From: Loktanella sp. M215
GTDB taxonomy: Bacteria > Pseudomonadota > Alphaproteobacteria > Rhodobacterales > Rhodobacteraceae
Assembly: GCF_021735925.1 (NCBI RefSeq)
Contig: NZ_WMEA01000001.1
Coordinates: 3,626,001 to 3,690,000 of the forward strand
Direction of reading: 5' to 3'
DNA: 64,000 nt
Below are positions 17,960-26,886 of this stretch, in pieces (within the stretch, counting starts at the first letter, position 1; the number at the start of each line of letters is the position of its first letter). The notes under the pieces were generated by a model. The model was not told the origin of the DNA. It worked only from the letters and a program-made list of their open reading frames with translations, and did no database searches. Position numbers and translations under genes: made by a program.

Positions 17960-18979
17960 ATGAAAAAACTGCTGACCACCGTCGCCATCCTGACTGCGGG
18001 CATGGCCCACGCCGAAGGCGTGCTGCAACTTTACAACTGGGGCGACTACACCAGCGCCGAACTGCTGACCAAGTTCGAAGAAGAGACCGGCATCAAGGTG
18101 ACCGTCACCGACTACGATTCCAACGACACGGCGCTGGCGAAGGTCGAGGCGGGCGGTCACGGCTTCGACCTCGTCGTGCCCTCGGCCAACTACATCCCGA
18201 TCTGGCGCGAGAAGGGCCTGATCACCGAGCTCGATCTGTCAAAGCTCTCGAACCATGGCAACATCGCGCCGCAGTGGATGGACGTCGCCTTCGATCCGGG
18301 CCGCAAGTTCTCGATCCCGTGGCAGATCGGTGCGACCGGCATCGCGGTCAACAGTGACGCCTACGACGGTGACATCAACACCAGCGCCATCTTCCTCGAC
18401 ACGCCAGAGGCGCTGGTCGGCAAGGTCAACGTGACGCCCGAGATGAACGACATCATGTCGCTGGCCCTGTGGTATGTGGGTGGAGAGCCCTGCACCGAGG
18501 ACACTGAAAAACTCAAAGCCGCCCGTGACGTTCTGATCGCGGCCAAGCCGAACTGGCAGTCGATGGACTACGGCATGTCCGAGAAACTGGCGGCCAACGA
18601 CGTCATGTCGTCGGTCTACTGGAACGGGGCCGTGTTCCGGGCCAGCCTGCAGAACGACAAGGTGAAATTCGGCTATCCGCAGGAAGGCTTCCCGCTGTTC
18701 ATGGACTCCGTCGCCCTGTTGTCTGACGCGCAGAACGTGGAGGAAGCCTATCAGTTCCTGAACTTCATCATGCTGCCTGAAAACGCCGCCCTGATTTCGG
18801 AATTCGCGCGCTATGCCAACGGGATCGCCGGGTCGGAAGAGTTCATGGACGACGCGATGAAGACCTCGCCCATGGTCAACATCCCGCCAGAGCTTGCGGC
18901 TGCGGGCAAGTTCCTGCCCACCTGCTCTGCCAAGTCTCTGGAATATTACACGGCGATCTGGACCGAACTTCAGAAATAA
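17960..18979 (+). CDS. potD: Periplasmic polyamine-type substrate-binding protein, PotD/PotF type, 339 aa
   Basis: A Sec signal peptide (MKKLLTTVAILTAGMAHA) is followed by LQLYNWGDYTSAELLTKFEE, the classic opening of PotD/PotF binding proteins. The WGDY and later SVYWNGA and DSVALL segments match positions that contact polyamines in the family, but this does not fix the substrate. AGGAGAGA lies just before the ATG. Last gene of the operon; a strong hairpin follows 12 nt after the stop. Confidence 0.93.
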   Translation: MKKLLTTVAILTAGMAHAEGVLQLYNWGDYTSAELLTKFEEETGIKVTVTDYDSNDTALAKVEAGGHGFDLVVPSANYIPIWREKGLITELDLSKLSNHGNIAPQWMDVAFDPGRKFSIPWQIGATGIAVNSDAYDGDINTSAIFLDTPEALVGKVNVTPEMNDIMSLALWYVGGEPCTEDTEKLKAARDVLIAAKPNWQSMDYGMSEKLAANDVMSSVYWNGAVFRASLQNDKVKFGYPQEGFPLFMDSVALLSDAQNVEEAYQFLNFIMLPENAALISEFARYANGIAGSEEFMDDAMKTSPMVNIPPELAAAGKFLPTCSAKSLEYYTAIWTELQK

Positions 18980-18991
18980 GCCGCCAAAGAC

Positions 18992-19024
18992 CCCGCGCCC
19001 GCCGGCATGGCCGGTGGGCGCGGG
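18992..19024 (+). terminator. Hairpin terminator after potD
   Basis: CCCGCGCCCGCCGGC, loop ATG, then GCCGGTGGGCGCGGG: a 15-bp stem with a single G-T wobble position, 12 nt after the potD stop. There is no U run after it, so it may end transcription inefficiently or protect the 3' end. Confidence 0.6.
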
Positions 19025-19355
19025 ACCACAGCGCACCGTTCCGGACATTTGACCGCTGATGGGCGTCGGACCCTGACTGACGGGCCGGATGCCCCCCGGC
19101 GCGACAAGGCGGTCGCACCGCGCGCCTTCGCTTGTCATGCACAGACGCTGTCACTCCGCCTGTCACAACGGGACCGCGCCCTCGCTCACGCTCGCCGCGC
19201 CTCCACGGTCAGGACCGACGTTTTTCAACCGGAAGCATCATTCCACCGCATTCGTGAATTGCATCGCCGGCAATTTTCCGCCATATTCACCTCACGGCAG
19301 TATTGACGATGACACCGGCAAACCGGGCGCGTCACATGAACGACAGGCACAATCA
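19025..19355. other. Intergenic stretch with no gene seen
   Basis: Between the potD hairpin and the small Cys-rich protein gene no frame shows coding character. The last 100 nt before 19356 are relatively AT-rich (around 19221-19310) and probably carry the promoter of that gene, but no clear hexamers are seen. Confidence 0.4.
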
Positions 19356-19658
19356 ATGCGTATTCTTTTTCTGGGCCTTGCCCTCGTGACTCTCAATTCC
19401 TGTGGCGCCGGTGTCCGCGGCGAAATGGGAAAGGCCTGCATGACTTCGGGCCGGTCGGCCGCGAACAGCGCCCTGTGTTCCTGCGTCCAGCGCACGGCGA
19501 ACGCGACCTTGACGAACCGCGACCAGAAACTGGCCTCGACCTTCTTCGAGGACCCGCAAAAGGCACAGGACATCCGGCAATCCGACAGCAGCGCCCACGG
19601 AGCCTTCTGGAAGCGCTACCGCCAGTTCACCGGCCAGGCCGAGCGCAGCTGCCGCTGA
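19356..19658 (+). CDS. Small exported Cys protein, 100 aa, function unknown
   Basis: The N-terminus is a short export signal ending LVTLNSCG, an imperfect lipobox, so it may be a lipoprotein. The mature part has KACMTSGRSAANSALCSCVQ, a possible C-x11-CxC group, a helical middle and a final Cys in ERSCR. I recognise it as a conserved small Rhodobacteraceae protein sometimes labelled arginine transporter, a name with no visible support: it has no membrane domain. Monocistronic, with a GC hairpin repeat directly after the stop. Confidence 0.68.
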   Translation: MRILFLGLALVTLNSCGAGVRGEMGKACMTSGRSAANSALCSCVQRTANATLTNRDQKLASTFFEDPQKAQDIRQSDSSAHGAFWKRYRQFTGQAERSCR

Positions 19659-19721
19659 CACCCCCCTTCATCTGGTCGGAAATACTTCGGAGGTCCGGAG
19701 GCAGAGCCTCCGGTTCGCCCC
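19659..19721. repeat. Dispersed intergenic repeat, copy 3
   Basis: CTTCATCTGGTCGGAAATAC then TTCGGAGG and a perfect hairpin CCGGAGGC-AGA-GCCTCCGG (19695-19713). It starts at the stop codon of the small Cys protein gene and probably serves as its terminator. Confidence 0.75.
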
Positions 19722-19775
19722 AGAGGGGCGACAGCATCATCTGGACATGCCGCACGGTCCGGATATGAAGGACCC

Positions 19776-20759
19776 ATGCGGTTCGACATCCCCCAGCTGA
19801 CCCAAGGCATCCGCGCCGGCGACAGGCGGGCCCTGTCGCGCGCGATCACCTTGATCGAAAGCGCACGCGACGATCACCGCGACCTTGCCCTGCACCTTCT
19901 GGACGCACTGGGACAGGACCGGCAGGCCCTGCGGATCGGATTGTCCGGCACGCCCGGCGTCGGCAAATCTACCTTCATCGAAAGCTTCGGGCTGATGCTG
20001 ACCGGGCAAGGGATGCGCGTGGCCGTGCTGGCGGTCGATCCCTCCTCTGCCCGCTCCGGCGGGTCGATCCTGGGCGACAAGACCCGGATGGATCACCTGG
20101 CTCGCGATCCGCGCGCCTTCATCCGCCCTTCGCCCAGCCAGACGCAGCTGGGCGGCGTCGCGCGCCGGACCCGCGACGCGGTGCGCCTGTGCGAGGCAGC
20201 AGGATTCGAAGTCGTGCTGATCGAGACCGTGGGCGTCGGCCAATCCGAGACCATGGTGGCCCAGATGGCTGACCTATTCGTGCTGCTACTGGCGCCTGCC
20301 GGCGGCGACGAGTTGCAGGGCGTGAAGCGTGGGATCATGGAAATGGCGGACCTTGTACTGGTCAACAAGGCCGACGGTGATCTGAAGGCGCAGGCGATGC
20401 GGACCTGCGCCGATTATGCAGGTGCACTGCGGCTGCTGCGCAAGCGGGCGCAGGACAGGGACGGCTTTCCCCTGGCCATGACCGTCTCGGCGCTGGACGG
20501 CGCCGGATTGGCGCAGGCCTGGGACCGGATGCAGGAGCTTGTAGCATGGCGGCGGGACACCGGTGTCCTGGCCGCAACCCGCGCCGATCAGGCGCGGCAC
20601 TGGTTCCGCGAGGACCTGCGCACCGAAATGCTGGCCCTGCTGACCCGCGATCCGGAGCTTCAGGCCCGGATGGCTGACCTCGAGGCCGCTGTCGCGGCAG
20701 GGCGGATGACGCCCGCACTGGCCGCGCGGGCGGCGCTGGCACCCCTCAGGGACGACTGA
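19776..20759 (+). CDS. meaB: Methylmalonyl-CoA mutase-associated GTPase MeaB, 327 aa
   Basis: A G3E-family GTPase with Walker A LSGTPGVGKSTF (about residues 55-66), the SSARSGGSILGDKTRM segment that marks MeaB/ArgK, the ETVGVGQSE switch motif and base-recognition NKAD. MeaB protects and reloads adenosylcobalamin-dependent methylmalonyl-CoA mutase. The mutase gene itself is not in the window, but a methylmalonyl-CoA epimerase is at 40156. The stop overlaps the next ATG (TGATG), coupling it to a hydrolase-like gene. Confidence 0.93.
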   Translation: MRFDIPQLTQGIRAGDRRALSRAITLIESARDDHRDLALHLLDALGQDRQALRIGLSGTPGVGKSTFIESFGLMLTGQGMRVAVLAVDPSSARSGGSILGDKTRMDHLARDPRAFIRPSPSQTQLGGVARRTRDAVRLCEAAGFEVVLIETVGVGQSETMVAQMADLFVLLLAPAGGDELQGVKRGIMEMADLVLVNKADGDLKAQAMRTCADYAGALRLLRKRAQDRDGFPLAMTVSALDGAGLAQAWDRMQELVAWRRDTGVLAATRADQARHWFREDLRTEMLALLTRDPELQARMADLEAAVAAGRMTPALAARAALAPLRDD

Positions 20760-21586
20760 TGGCGGCTGTGGTGCGCGTCTTCGACGGCGACCACCTGCGC
20801 GCCGAGTTGGTGCGTCGTGGGGGGGCGACACTTTGCGTGACCTTCGATTATCGCCGGCTGGACCGTGCGGGCTTTGGCCCCCTGTCACCGTCACGCCAGA
20901 TCGCCGCGGCAGGCCATGACCAGCTGATGATCGCGACACGGGGCAACGACTGGTTCATCAACCCCGACACCCCCGCGCTGGAGGCCGTCTGCCGCCCGCT
21001 GCGCGCCTCCTATGGCGCGGCCCGGGCCTTGGGGTTTTCGATGGGCGGATACGGCGCCTTCCGGTTCAGCCGCACCTTAAATCTGGGACATGTGGTGGCG
21101 GTGTCACCGCAGGTCTCGATCGCGCCGGATATGGTGCCGTTCGATCGGCGCTATCGCCAGGAGGGGCGCCTCTTCGACAGCGCGCTTGGCGATCTCACGG
21201 CACTGCACGACCCTGCTTTGCAGGGGGCGATCCTGTGCGACTCGCTGAACCTGCTGGACCTGACCCACGCGCGCATGCTGCAGGTGCTGTTCCCGGCCCT
21301 GCGTCTGATCCGGTTGCCGGGCGGCGGCCATCCCTGCACGCAGGTGCTGCGCGCGATCTCTCGCACCGGCCTGATCCAGCGGCTGGCGCTTGGCGAGGCG
21401 GCAGCGGCGGGCGCGCTGCAACAGGCGCACCGGCAGGCGCGCGGGCAAAGCGCCGGCTACTGGACGGCGCTGGGACGGGCCGCAGCTGCACGGCGCCCGG
21501 ATCTGGCCGCCGCCGCAGGGTGGCGCGCGGCAAATCTGGCGGCCGCCGACACGGGCAGGGTTGACGAGGACGGAGATTCTGCGTAG
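20759..21586 (+). CDS. Alpha/beta-hydrolase-like protein, 275 aa
   Basis: The nucleophile elbow reads GFSMGGYGA with Ser94, and a candidate His lies in LPGGGHPC. The overall length suits an alpha/beta hydrolase, though the usual oxyanion HGGG is missing and the C-terminal 70 residues are Ala/Arg-rich. Substrate unknown. The start overlaps the meaB stop by one base, so it is translated with meaB; the partnership is not one I recognise. Confidence 0.62.
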   Translation: MAAVVRVFDGDHLRAELVRRGGATLCVTFDYRRLDRAGFGPLSPSRQIAAAGHDQLMIATRGNDWFINPDTPALEAVCRPLRASYGAARALGFSMGGYGAFRFSRTLNLGHVVAVSPQVSIAPDMVPFDRRYRQEGRLFDSALGDLTALHDPALQGAILCDSLNLLDLTHARMLQVLFPALRLIRLPGGGHPCTQVLRAISRTGLIQRLALGEAAAAGALQQAHRQARGQSAGYWTALGRAAAARRPDLAAAAGWRAANLAAADTGRVDEDGDSA

Positions 21587-21710
21587 GCGCTGCAAACCGA
21601 ATTCACGGCTGCCCCAGGGTGGCCATTCCACCAATCGGATCGCACCGCAGGGTGCGTCCCCAAGACGGCCCGCCCCTCGGGGTCCGGCCAAAACACGAAG
21701 GATGATGCCC

Positions 21711-22004
21711 ATGTCGCGCCGCTGCGATCTGACCGGAAAAGGCCCGATGTCGGGCAACAACGTGTCCCACGCCAAAAACCATACTCGCCGCCGGTTCCTG
21801 CCGAACCTGCAGGACGTCACGCTGATGTCCGACACGCTGGGTCGCTCGTTCAAGTTCCGCATCTCGAATGCGGCGCTGCGTACGGTCGATCACCGCGGCG
21901 GTCTGGACGCCTTCATGAAGAAAGCCAAGGACGCCGAGCTGTCGCCTGAGGCCCTGAAGGTCAAGAAAGACATCGCCAAGGCCACCGCTACCGCCACGGC
22001 GTAA
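21711..22004 (+). CDS. rpmB: 50S ribosomal protein L28, 97 aa
   Basis: Starts [20 protein letters not shown] and has the alphaproteobacterial L28 sequence to its end; the length of 97 is standard. It sits on the large ribosomal subunit. AAGGA lies before the start; ATGs three and two codons upstream are also possible but give an atypical N-terminus. Monocistronic, with its own Rho-independent terminator. Confidence 0.97.
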   Translation: MSRRCDLTGKGPMSGNNVSHAKNHTRRRFLPNLQDVTLMSDTLGRSFKFRISNAALRTVDHRGGLDAFMKKAKDAELSPEALKVKKDIAKATATATA

Positions 22005-22025
22005 GCGACCCTTGATTAACACGCG

Positions 22026-22057
22026 AAAGGCCCGGTTGCGCAAGCACCGGGCCTTTT
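22026..22057 (+). terminator. Rho-independent terminator of rpmB
   Basis: AAAGGCCCGGT (22026-22036) pairs perfectly with ACCGGGCCTTT (22046-22056), with a T run in the 3' arm. Confidence 0.9.
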
Positions 22058-22136
22058 GCATGGGGTGTGTCGGCCTTTCTGCGAAAGACCGGCCTCTGGC
22101 GGGAGTTTATGGGGTCAGATGAACGGGGGACCCGCA

Positions 22137-24545
22137 ATGCGTGACGACTTGCCCATTGACGATGTGCTGGAGGACGTGGTGGCGGCCCTGCGCAGCCATG
22201 GCCGGGTCGTTTTGCAGGCGCCCCCCGGTGCAGGCAAGACCAGTCGGGTCCCGCTGGCGTTGCTGGAGGCCGGCTTTGCCGGGCAGATCGTCATGCTGGA
22301 GCCGCGGCGGCTGGCGGTGCGGGCGGCGGCAGAGCGGCTGGCGCAGCAATTGGGCGAAGAGGTGGGGGGCCGCGTCGGGTACCGGATGCGCGGCGAGGCC
22401 CGCGTGGGACGCGATTGCCGGATTCTGGTCGTGACCGAGGGCATCCTGACCCGGATGGTGCAGGGCGATCCGGAGTTGCGCGGCATCGGCGCCGTGATCT
22501 TTGACGAATTTCACGAGCGGTCGCTGCAGGCCGATCTGGGTCTGGCGCTGGTCTGGGAGGCGCGGGCCGCGCTGCGCCCGGATCTGGCGCTTGTCGTGAT
22601 GTCCGCGACGCTGGACGCGGCCCCGGTGGCGGCGCTGCTGGACGATGCGCCGGTCGTGACCTCGGAAGGACGCGCCTTTCCGGTCGAGGTCCGGTGGCTG
22701 GATCATGCGCTGCCGCCGCGCACGCGGCTGGCTGCGGCCGTGGCGGACCTGCTGGTGCGGATCGTGCCGGAGACGACGGGTGGGGTGCTGGTCTTTCTGC
22801 CCGGCGAAGGCGAGATCCGGGCGGTGGAGTGCGCCTTGAAGGGGCGACTGCCGGACGATTGCGCAGTACGGCCTCTTTACGGTGCCCTGCCCTTTGCCGC
22901 CCAGCGGGCCGCGATCGCCCCGGTGGACCGCGGGCGCAAGATCGTCTTGTCGACGTCCATCGCAGAAACCGCGCTGACGATTCAGGATGTGCGTGTCGTG
23001 GTCGACGGGGGCCGCGCGCGGAGGGCACGGTTCGATCCCGGCAGCGGCATGGCGCGCCTAGTCACGGAGCGGGTCAGTCGCGCCGAGGCGGACCAGCGCG
23101 CCGGGCGGGCCGGACGCGTGGCGCCGGGTGTCACCTGGCGCGTGTGGACAAAGGGTGAGGACGGCGCCCTGCCCGCCTTTGCCCCGCCGGAAATCGCGCG
23201 CGCGGATTTGACCGCGCTGGCGCTGGAATTGGCGCTTTGGGGCAATGCGGACCTGGCCTTTCTGACGCCACCGCCGGAGGCCGCCTTGGCCGAGGCGCGT
23301 GCGCTGCTGCGCGACCTGGGTGCGCTGGATGCGGGCGGCGGCATCACGGCCCATGGGCGCGCACTGGCCGCCCTGCCGGTGCACCCGCGTCTGGGTCACA
23401 TGCTGAGCGTGGCGGGCGCACAGGCTGCACCGCTGGCCGCCCTTCTGGAAGCACGCGATCCTGTGCGCGAGGCAGGCGTCGATCTGGCGGTACGGCTGGC
23501 GACCCTGCGCGGGGACCGCAGCAGTGCTGCGGTCCATGGCCCTGCGCTGGCGCAGATCCGGGCCGAGGCGCAGCGGCTGGCCCGCGGCTTGCCCGATGGC
23601 GTGCCGCTCTCTACCGGCCAGATGGCGGCGCTGGCCTACCCGGACCGGGTGGCGCTGCGCCGGGCAGGTGACGACCCGCGTTACCTTCTGTCCGGCGGCA
23701 AAGGGGCGGTGATGGACCCAGCCGATCCGCTGGCGGGGCAACGGCTGCTGGTCGTGACCGACACCGACGGCAACCCGCGCGAGGCCCGCATCCGGCAGGC
23801 CGCGGTGATCGGCCTGTCAGAGCTGCGCGAGATCCACGGCGATACAATCCGCTGGCACGATGTCTGCGTTTGGGACCGGCGCGCCGGGCGGGTCGAGACA
23901 TCGCAGCAGGAGCGGTTCGGCGCGCTGGTGCTGGACCAGCGGCGCTGGACCGATGCGCCGCCCGAGGCCGTGGCCCGCGCCATGCTCGACGGTGTCAGGC
24001 TGCTGGGCCTGCGTCCCGATGCCGCCGCACAGCGATTTCGCGCACGGGTGGCGCTGGTGCCCGTGATGCCGGACATGACCGACAATGCCCTGATGGCGGG
24101 ACTGGAGGACTGGTTGCTGCCGTACCTTGGCGGCGTGCGGTCGGCGGCGGACTGGGGGCGGTTCGACCTGCTGCCGGCATTGCGGGCGATGCTGGACTGG
24201 GACGCGCAGCAGCGACTGGACCGGGCCGCGCCCGGCCACTTCGTCACGCCGTTGGGGCGGCGCATTCCGATCGACTACGATGGCGATGCACCACAGATCA
24301 CCCTGCGGATTCAGGAAATGTTCGGCCAGACCGCGCATCCGGTCGTGGGCGATACGCCGTTGCGGGTCACGCTGCTGTCGCCGGGTCAGAAGCCAGTCCA
24401 AGTGACGCAGGACATCCCCGGGTTCTGGGCCACAAGCTATGCCGACGTGCGGCGCGACATGAGGGGACGCTATCCCCGACACCCATGGCCGGAGGATCCG
24501 ACGCAGGCCGATCCTACTTTGCGGGCAAAGCCCCGGGGAACATGA
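22137..24545 (+). CDS. hrpB: ATP-dependent helicase HrpB, 802 aa
   Basis: DEAH-box superfamily 2 helicase: Walker A QAPPGAGKTS (about 28-36), motif II FDEFHERS, motif III MSATLD, motif VI QRAGRAGRVAPG, then the helicase-associated and HrpB C-terminal domains. The length fits HrpB (about 800-840). Its exact cellular role is poorly defined; it is presumed to act on RNA. The ATG at 22137 has GGGGGA 6 nt upstream; the ATG at 22119 is the alternative and adds six residues. Confidence 0.95.
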   Translation: MRDDLPIDDVLEDVVAALRSHGRVVLQAPPGAGKTSRVPLALLEAGFAGQIVMLEPRRLAVRAAAERLAQQLGEEVGGRVGYRMRGEARVGRDCRILVVTEGILTRMVQGDPELRGIGAVIFDEFHERSLQADLGLALVWEARAALRPDLALVVMSATLDAAPVAALLDDAPVVTSEGRAFPVEVRWLDHALPPRTRLAAAVADLLVRIVPETTGGVLVFLPGEGEIRAVECALKGRLPDDCAVRPLYGALPFAAQRAAIAPVDRGRKIVLSTSIAETALTIQDVRVVVDGGRARRARFDPGSGMARLVTERVSRAEADQRAGRAGRVAPGVTWRVWTKGEDGALPAFAPPEIARADLTALALELALWGNADLAFLTPPPEAALAEARALLRDLGALDAGGGITAHGRALAALPVHPRLGHMLSVAGAQAAPLAALLEARDPVREAGVDLAVRLATLRGDRSSAAVHGPALAQIRAEAQRLARGLPDGVPLSTGQMAALAYPDRVALRRAGDDPRYLLSGGKGAVMDPADPLAGQRLLVVTDTDGNPREARIRQAAVIGLSELREIHGDTIRWHDVCVWDRRAGRVETSQQERFGALVLDQRRWTDAPPEAVARAMLDGVRLLGLRPDAAAQRFRARVALVPVMPDMTDNALMAGLEDWLLPYLGGVRSAADWGRFDLLPALRAMLDWDAQQRLDRAAPGHFVTPLGRRIPIDYDGDAPQITLRIQEMFGQTAHPVVGDTPLRVTLLSPGQKPVQVTQDIPGFWATSYADVRRDMRGRYPRHPWPEDPTQADPTLRAKPRGT

Positions 24546-24661
24546 CAAAAACCGCACAATAAATGGGCTTGGCGATCGGTGATTCGCAAAATTGTTGCAA
24601 TTTTTCGGCCGTCGGCCTAAAAGCAAGGAAATAGAAACGTTTAGTCCGTTGAGTATTGAGC

Positions 24662-25096
24662 ATGACGATTAGCCCGGATTTTGAAAGAGCGACCCCCGCC
24701 CCCTGTGTTCAGGTGGCTGCGCTTTGCCATCGCAAGGGACCGAAAGGGCGCGAGGTCCTGCTAGTCACCAGCTCTCGGGGACGGTGGATCCTGCCCAAGG
24801 GGTGGCCGATCGATGGCAAGACCGATGGCGAAGCGGCGTTGCAGGAAGCCTGGGAAGAAGGTGGCGTGCGCGACGGTCAGGTGACCGCAAAGCCGATTGC
24901 CAAGTTCTTGGGGATCAAGCGCTACAACAGTGGCGAGGAAGTGCCGGCCCACGTGCGCGTCTACGGGGTAAAGGTCCGCGACCTGTCGAGTAAGTTTCCC
25001 GAGGTCAGTCAGCGCGAACGGCGCTGGGTCAGTCTGACGAAAGCGGCCAAGATGCTGGCGGACAAGGGATTTCGCAAGGCGCTGAAAGCCGTCTAA
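24662..25096 (+). CDS. Nudix hydrolase, 144 aa
   Basis: The Nudix box is intact: GKTDGEAALQEAWEEGGV with the EEGG metal-binding core. The WILPKGWPIDGK segment before it is typical of diphosphoinositol-polyphosphate/dinucleotide-polyphosphate Nudix enzymes of the DIPP type. It probably cleaves a nucleoside or inositol polyphosphate in the cytoplasm. No strong ribosome site precedes ATG 24662; a TTG two codons upstream is an alternative. An AT-rich palindrome (AAAATTG-TTG-CAATTTT, 24588-24604) lies 58 bp upstream. Confidence 0.87.
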   Translation: MTISPDFERATPAPCVQVAALCHRKGPKGREVLLVTSSRGRWILPKGWPIDGKTDGEAALQEAWEEGGVRDGQVTAKPIAKFLGIKRYNSGEEVPAHVRVYGVKVRDLSSKFPEVSQRERRWVSLTKAAKMLADKGFRKALKAV

Positions 25097-25113
25097 GCGC
25101 GCAGACTGCGCGC
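25097..25113 (+). terminator. Weak hairpin after the Nudix gene
   Basis: GCGCGCA-GAC-TGCGCGC, a perfect 7-bp stem immediately after the stop codon, with no T run behind it. Confidence 0.35.
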
Positions 25114-25311
25114 ATCACGGCACTCACGGGGACTGTGGACGTAGCATCCTCGACCCTTTGGCCCCGCTTTCTTGCCCGGTCCGGTCATGCCGCGCGGTGT
25201 GGGGGTGCGCCCTACGCACCTCGGTCAGAGCGATGAGGACCCGGTGGCTGCCACGTTACCGCAGCGGCCTTCCCCATGAAAATGCCGGGCAGACGGTTCG
25301 CGCCGAACCTG

Positions 25312-25812
25312 TCAGGCCTCCGGTGCCGCCATGTAGTCGCGCTTGCCCAGCACCACGCCATTGTGGCGCAGGATCGCGTAGGCCATCGTCATATGGAAAT
25401 AGAATTGCGGCAGCGCGTAATGGGCGTGATAGTCCGCACCGCTGAGCGTCATGTCTGACGGGCCGGCCTTGAAGGTCACCGCGCGCGTGGCGGCGTCCGA
25501 AAACGCGTCTGGCGTTGCATTGGCCAATTCTGCCTGCACCGCAGCAATCCGGTCGCGCAGGCCGGCAAAGGTCGTTTCCGTATCCGGATGGCTGGGCACG
25601 GCATTGCCCGAGAGCCGCGCATTCAGGCGGGTGGCGAAATCGCAGGTCAACTGGATCTGGCGCACCAGCGGCAACATGTCGGGAAACAGGCGCGATTGCA
25701 GCAGGACCTCGGGCACGATCTTGTGATCGGTGCAATGCGCCTCGGCCTTGGAGAGGATGCGCGCGAGGGCAGTCAGGCTGCGCTGCAGCGGTGGCACGAC
25801 GGTCTGGTACAT
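25312..25812 (-). CDS. DUF1993 family protein, 166 aa
   Basis: The sequence matches the DUF1993 layout: YQTVVPPLQRSLTALARIL at the start, SRLFPDMLPLVRQIQL in the middle and a closing ALPQFYFHMTMAYAILRHNG. The fold resembles DinB four-helix bundles, but no function is established. CGGAGA lies before the ATG. It lies downstream of argF on the same strand, 88 nt past its stop, and may be a separate unit. Confidence 0.82.
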   Translation of the reverse strand: MYQTVVPPLQRSLTALARILSKAEAHCTDHKIVPEVLLQSRLFPDMLPLVRQIQLTCDFATRLNARLSGNAVPSHPDTETTFAGLRDRIAAVQAELANATPDAFSDAATRAVTFKAGPSDMTLSGADYHAHYALPQFYFHMTMAYAILRHNGVVLGKRDYMAAPEA

Positions 25813-25900
25813 GGGCTCTCCGGGTCAGACACGCGGGTCGGAACAGCCCGGACCGCATGCCACATAGAGTGCGGCACGCGGCGCAATGCAATGACAAACG

Positions 25901-26806
25901 TCAGGCGGACAGGCAGTAGCGCATGATGGCTTTCTGCGCGTGAAGGCGGTTCTCGGCCTCGTCGAAGATGACCGAATGCGGGCCATCCATGACCGAGGAC
26001 GTCACCTCGTCGTCCCGGTGCGCCGGCAGGCAATGCATGAAGAGCGCGTCTGGATTGGCCTGCGCCATCAAGGCGTCGGTCACCTGATAGCCGCGCAGCT
26101 GATTGTGACGCCGCTCGCGCGCGGATGCCGGATCGTGCATGCTGACCCAGGTGTCGGTGACGACGAGGTCGGCGCCCTGCACGGCTTTTTCCGGATTGCG
26201 TTCGATGGTGTAGAGGCCGTCGAGGGCGCGTTCGGGATCGAGCGGCGGCGGTCCGGAGAAGACGAGATCGAAGTCGAATTGCTTGGCCGCGTGGGCGAAG
26301 CTGGCAAAGACGTTGTTGCCATCCCCCGACCAGACGACCTTGCGGCCCTTGATCGGGCCATTGTGCTCTTCGAACGTCATGATGTCGGCCATGATCTGGC
26401 ACGGGTGCGTGCGGTTCGTCAGTCCGTTGATGACGGGCACGGTGGCGTGTTCGGCCATCTCGTGCAGCGTCGCCTCCTCGAACGTGCGGATCATGATCAT
26501 GTCGACGTAGCGCGACAGCACGCGGGCGGTGTCGGCGATGGTTTCGCCGTGTCCCAGCTGCATGTCGGCCCCGGACAGCACCAAGGTCTGGCCGCCCATC
26601 TGGCGCACGCCCACATCAAAGCTGACGCGGGTGCGGGTCGATGGTTTTTCGAAGATGAGGGCAACCATGTGGTTAGCCAGCGGCTGGTCGGCGTCGGGCG
26701 TGCCCTTTGGCAGGCCCTGACGCGCGTCCTTCATGCGGCGGGCGTCGTCGATGATGTGACGCAGGTCGGCGGTGGGCGTAGTGTGGATGTCGAGGAAATG
26801 GGTCAT
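25901..26806 (-). CDS. argF: Ornithine carbamoyltransferase, 301 aa
   Basis: Carbamoyl-phosphate binding motif [11 protein letters not shown] (about 54-64), [11 protein letters not shown], and the ornithine loop [11 protein letters not shown] are intact, and the length is standard. It makes citrulline in arginine biosynthesis. It lies downstream of argD on the same strand, separated by 80 bp that hold a dispersed repeat with a strong hairpin, so argDF co-expression may be modulated there. Carbamoyl phosphate comes from the enzyme whose large subunit is carB at 47824. Confidence 0.97.
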   Translation of the reverse strand: MTHFLDIHTTPTADLRHIIDDARRMKDARQGLPKGTPDADQPLANHMVALIFEKPSTRTRVSFDVGVRQMGGQTLVLSGADMQLGHGETIADTARVLSRYVDMIMIRTFEEATLHEMAEHATVPVINGLTNRTHPCQIMADIMTFEEHNGPIKGRKVVWSGDGNNVFASFAHAAKQFDFDLVFSGPPPLDPERALDGLYTIERNPEKAVQGADLVVTDTWVSMHDPASARERRHNQLRGYQVTDALMAQANPDALFMHCLPAHRDDEVTSSVMDGPHSVIFDEAENRLHAQKAIMRYCLSA

Positions 26807-26828
26807 GGGTCGGGCTTTCTTTCGGGTG

Positions 26829-26886
26829 TCGGACCGGGGGTTTCACACCCCCGGCCCCCCGTGGAGTATTTGGAAAAAAGCGAGGA
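26829..26886. repeat. Dispersed intergenic repeat, copy 4 (inverted, AAATACTCC type)
   Basis: Read on the minus strand it is CTCGCTTTTTTCCAAATACTCC followed by a GC-rich part; the hairpin CCGGGGGT-TTCAC-ACCCCCGG (26834-26854) is perfect over 8 bp. It lies between argD and argF. Confidence 0.75.

Noticed and set aside
24588..24604. AT-rich palindrome AAAATTG-TTG-CAATTTT before the Nudix gene
   Set aside because: It could be an operator or the hrpB terminator region, but there is only one copy and no support for either.
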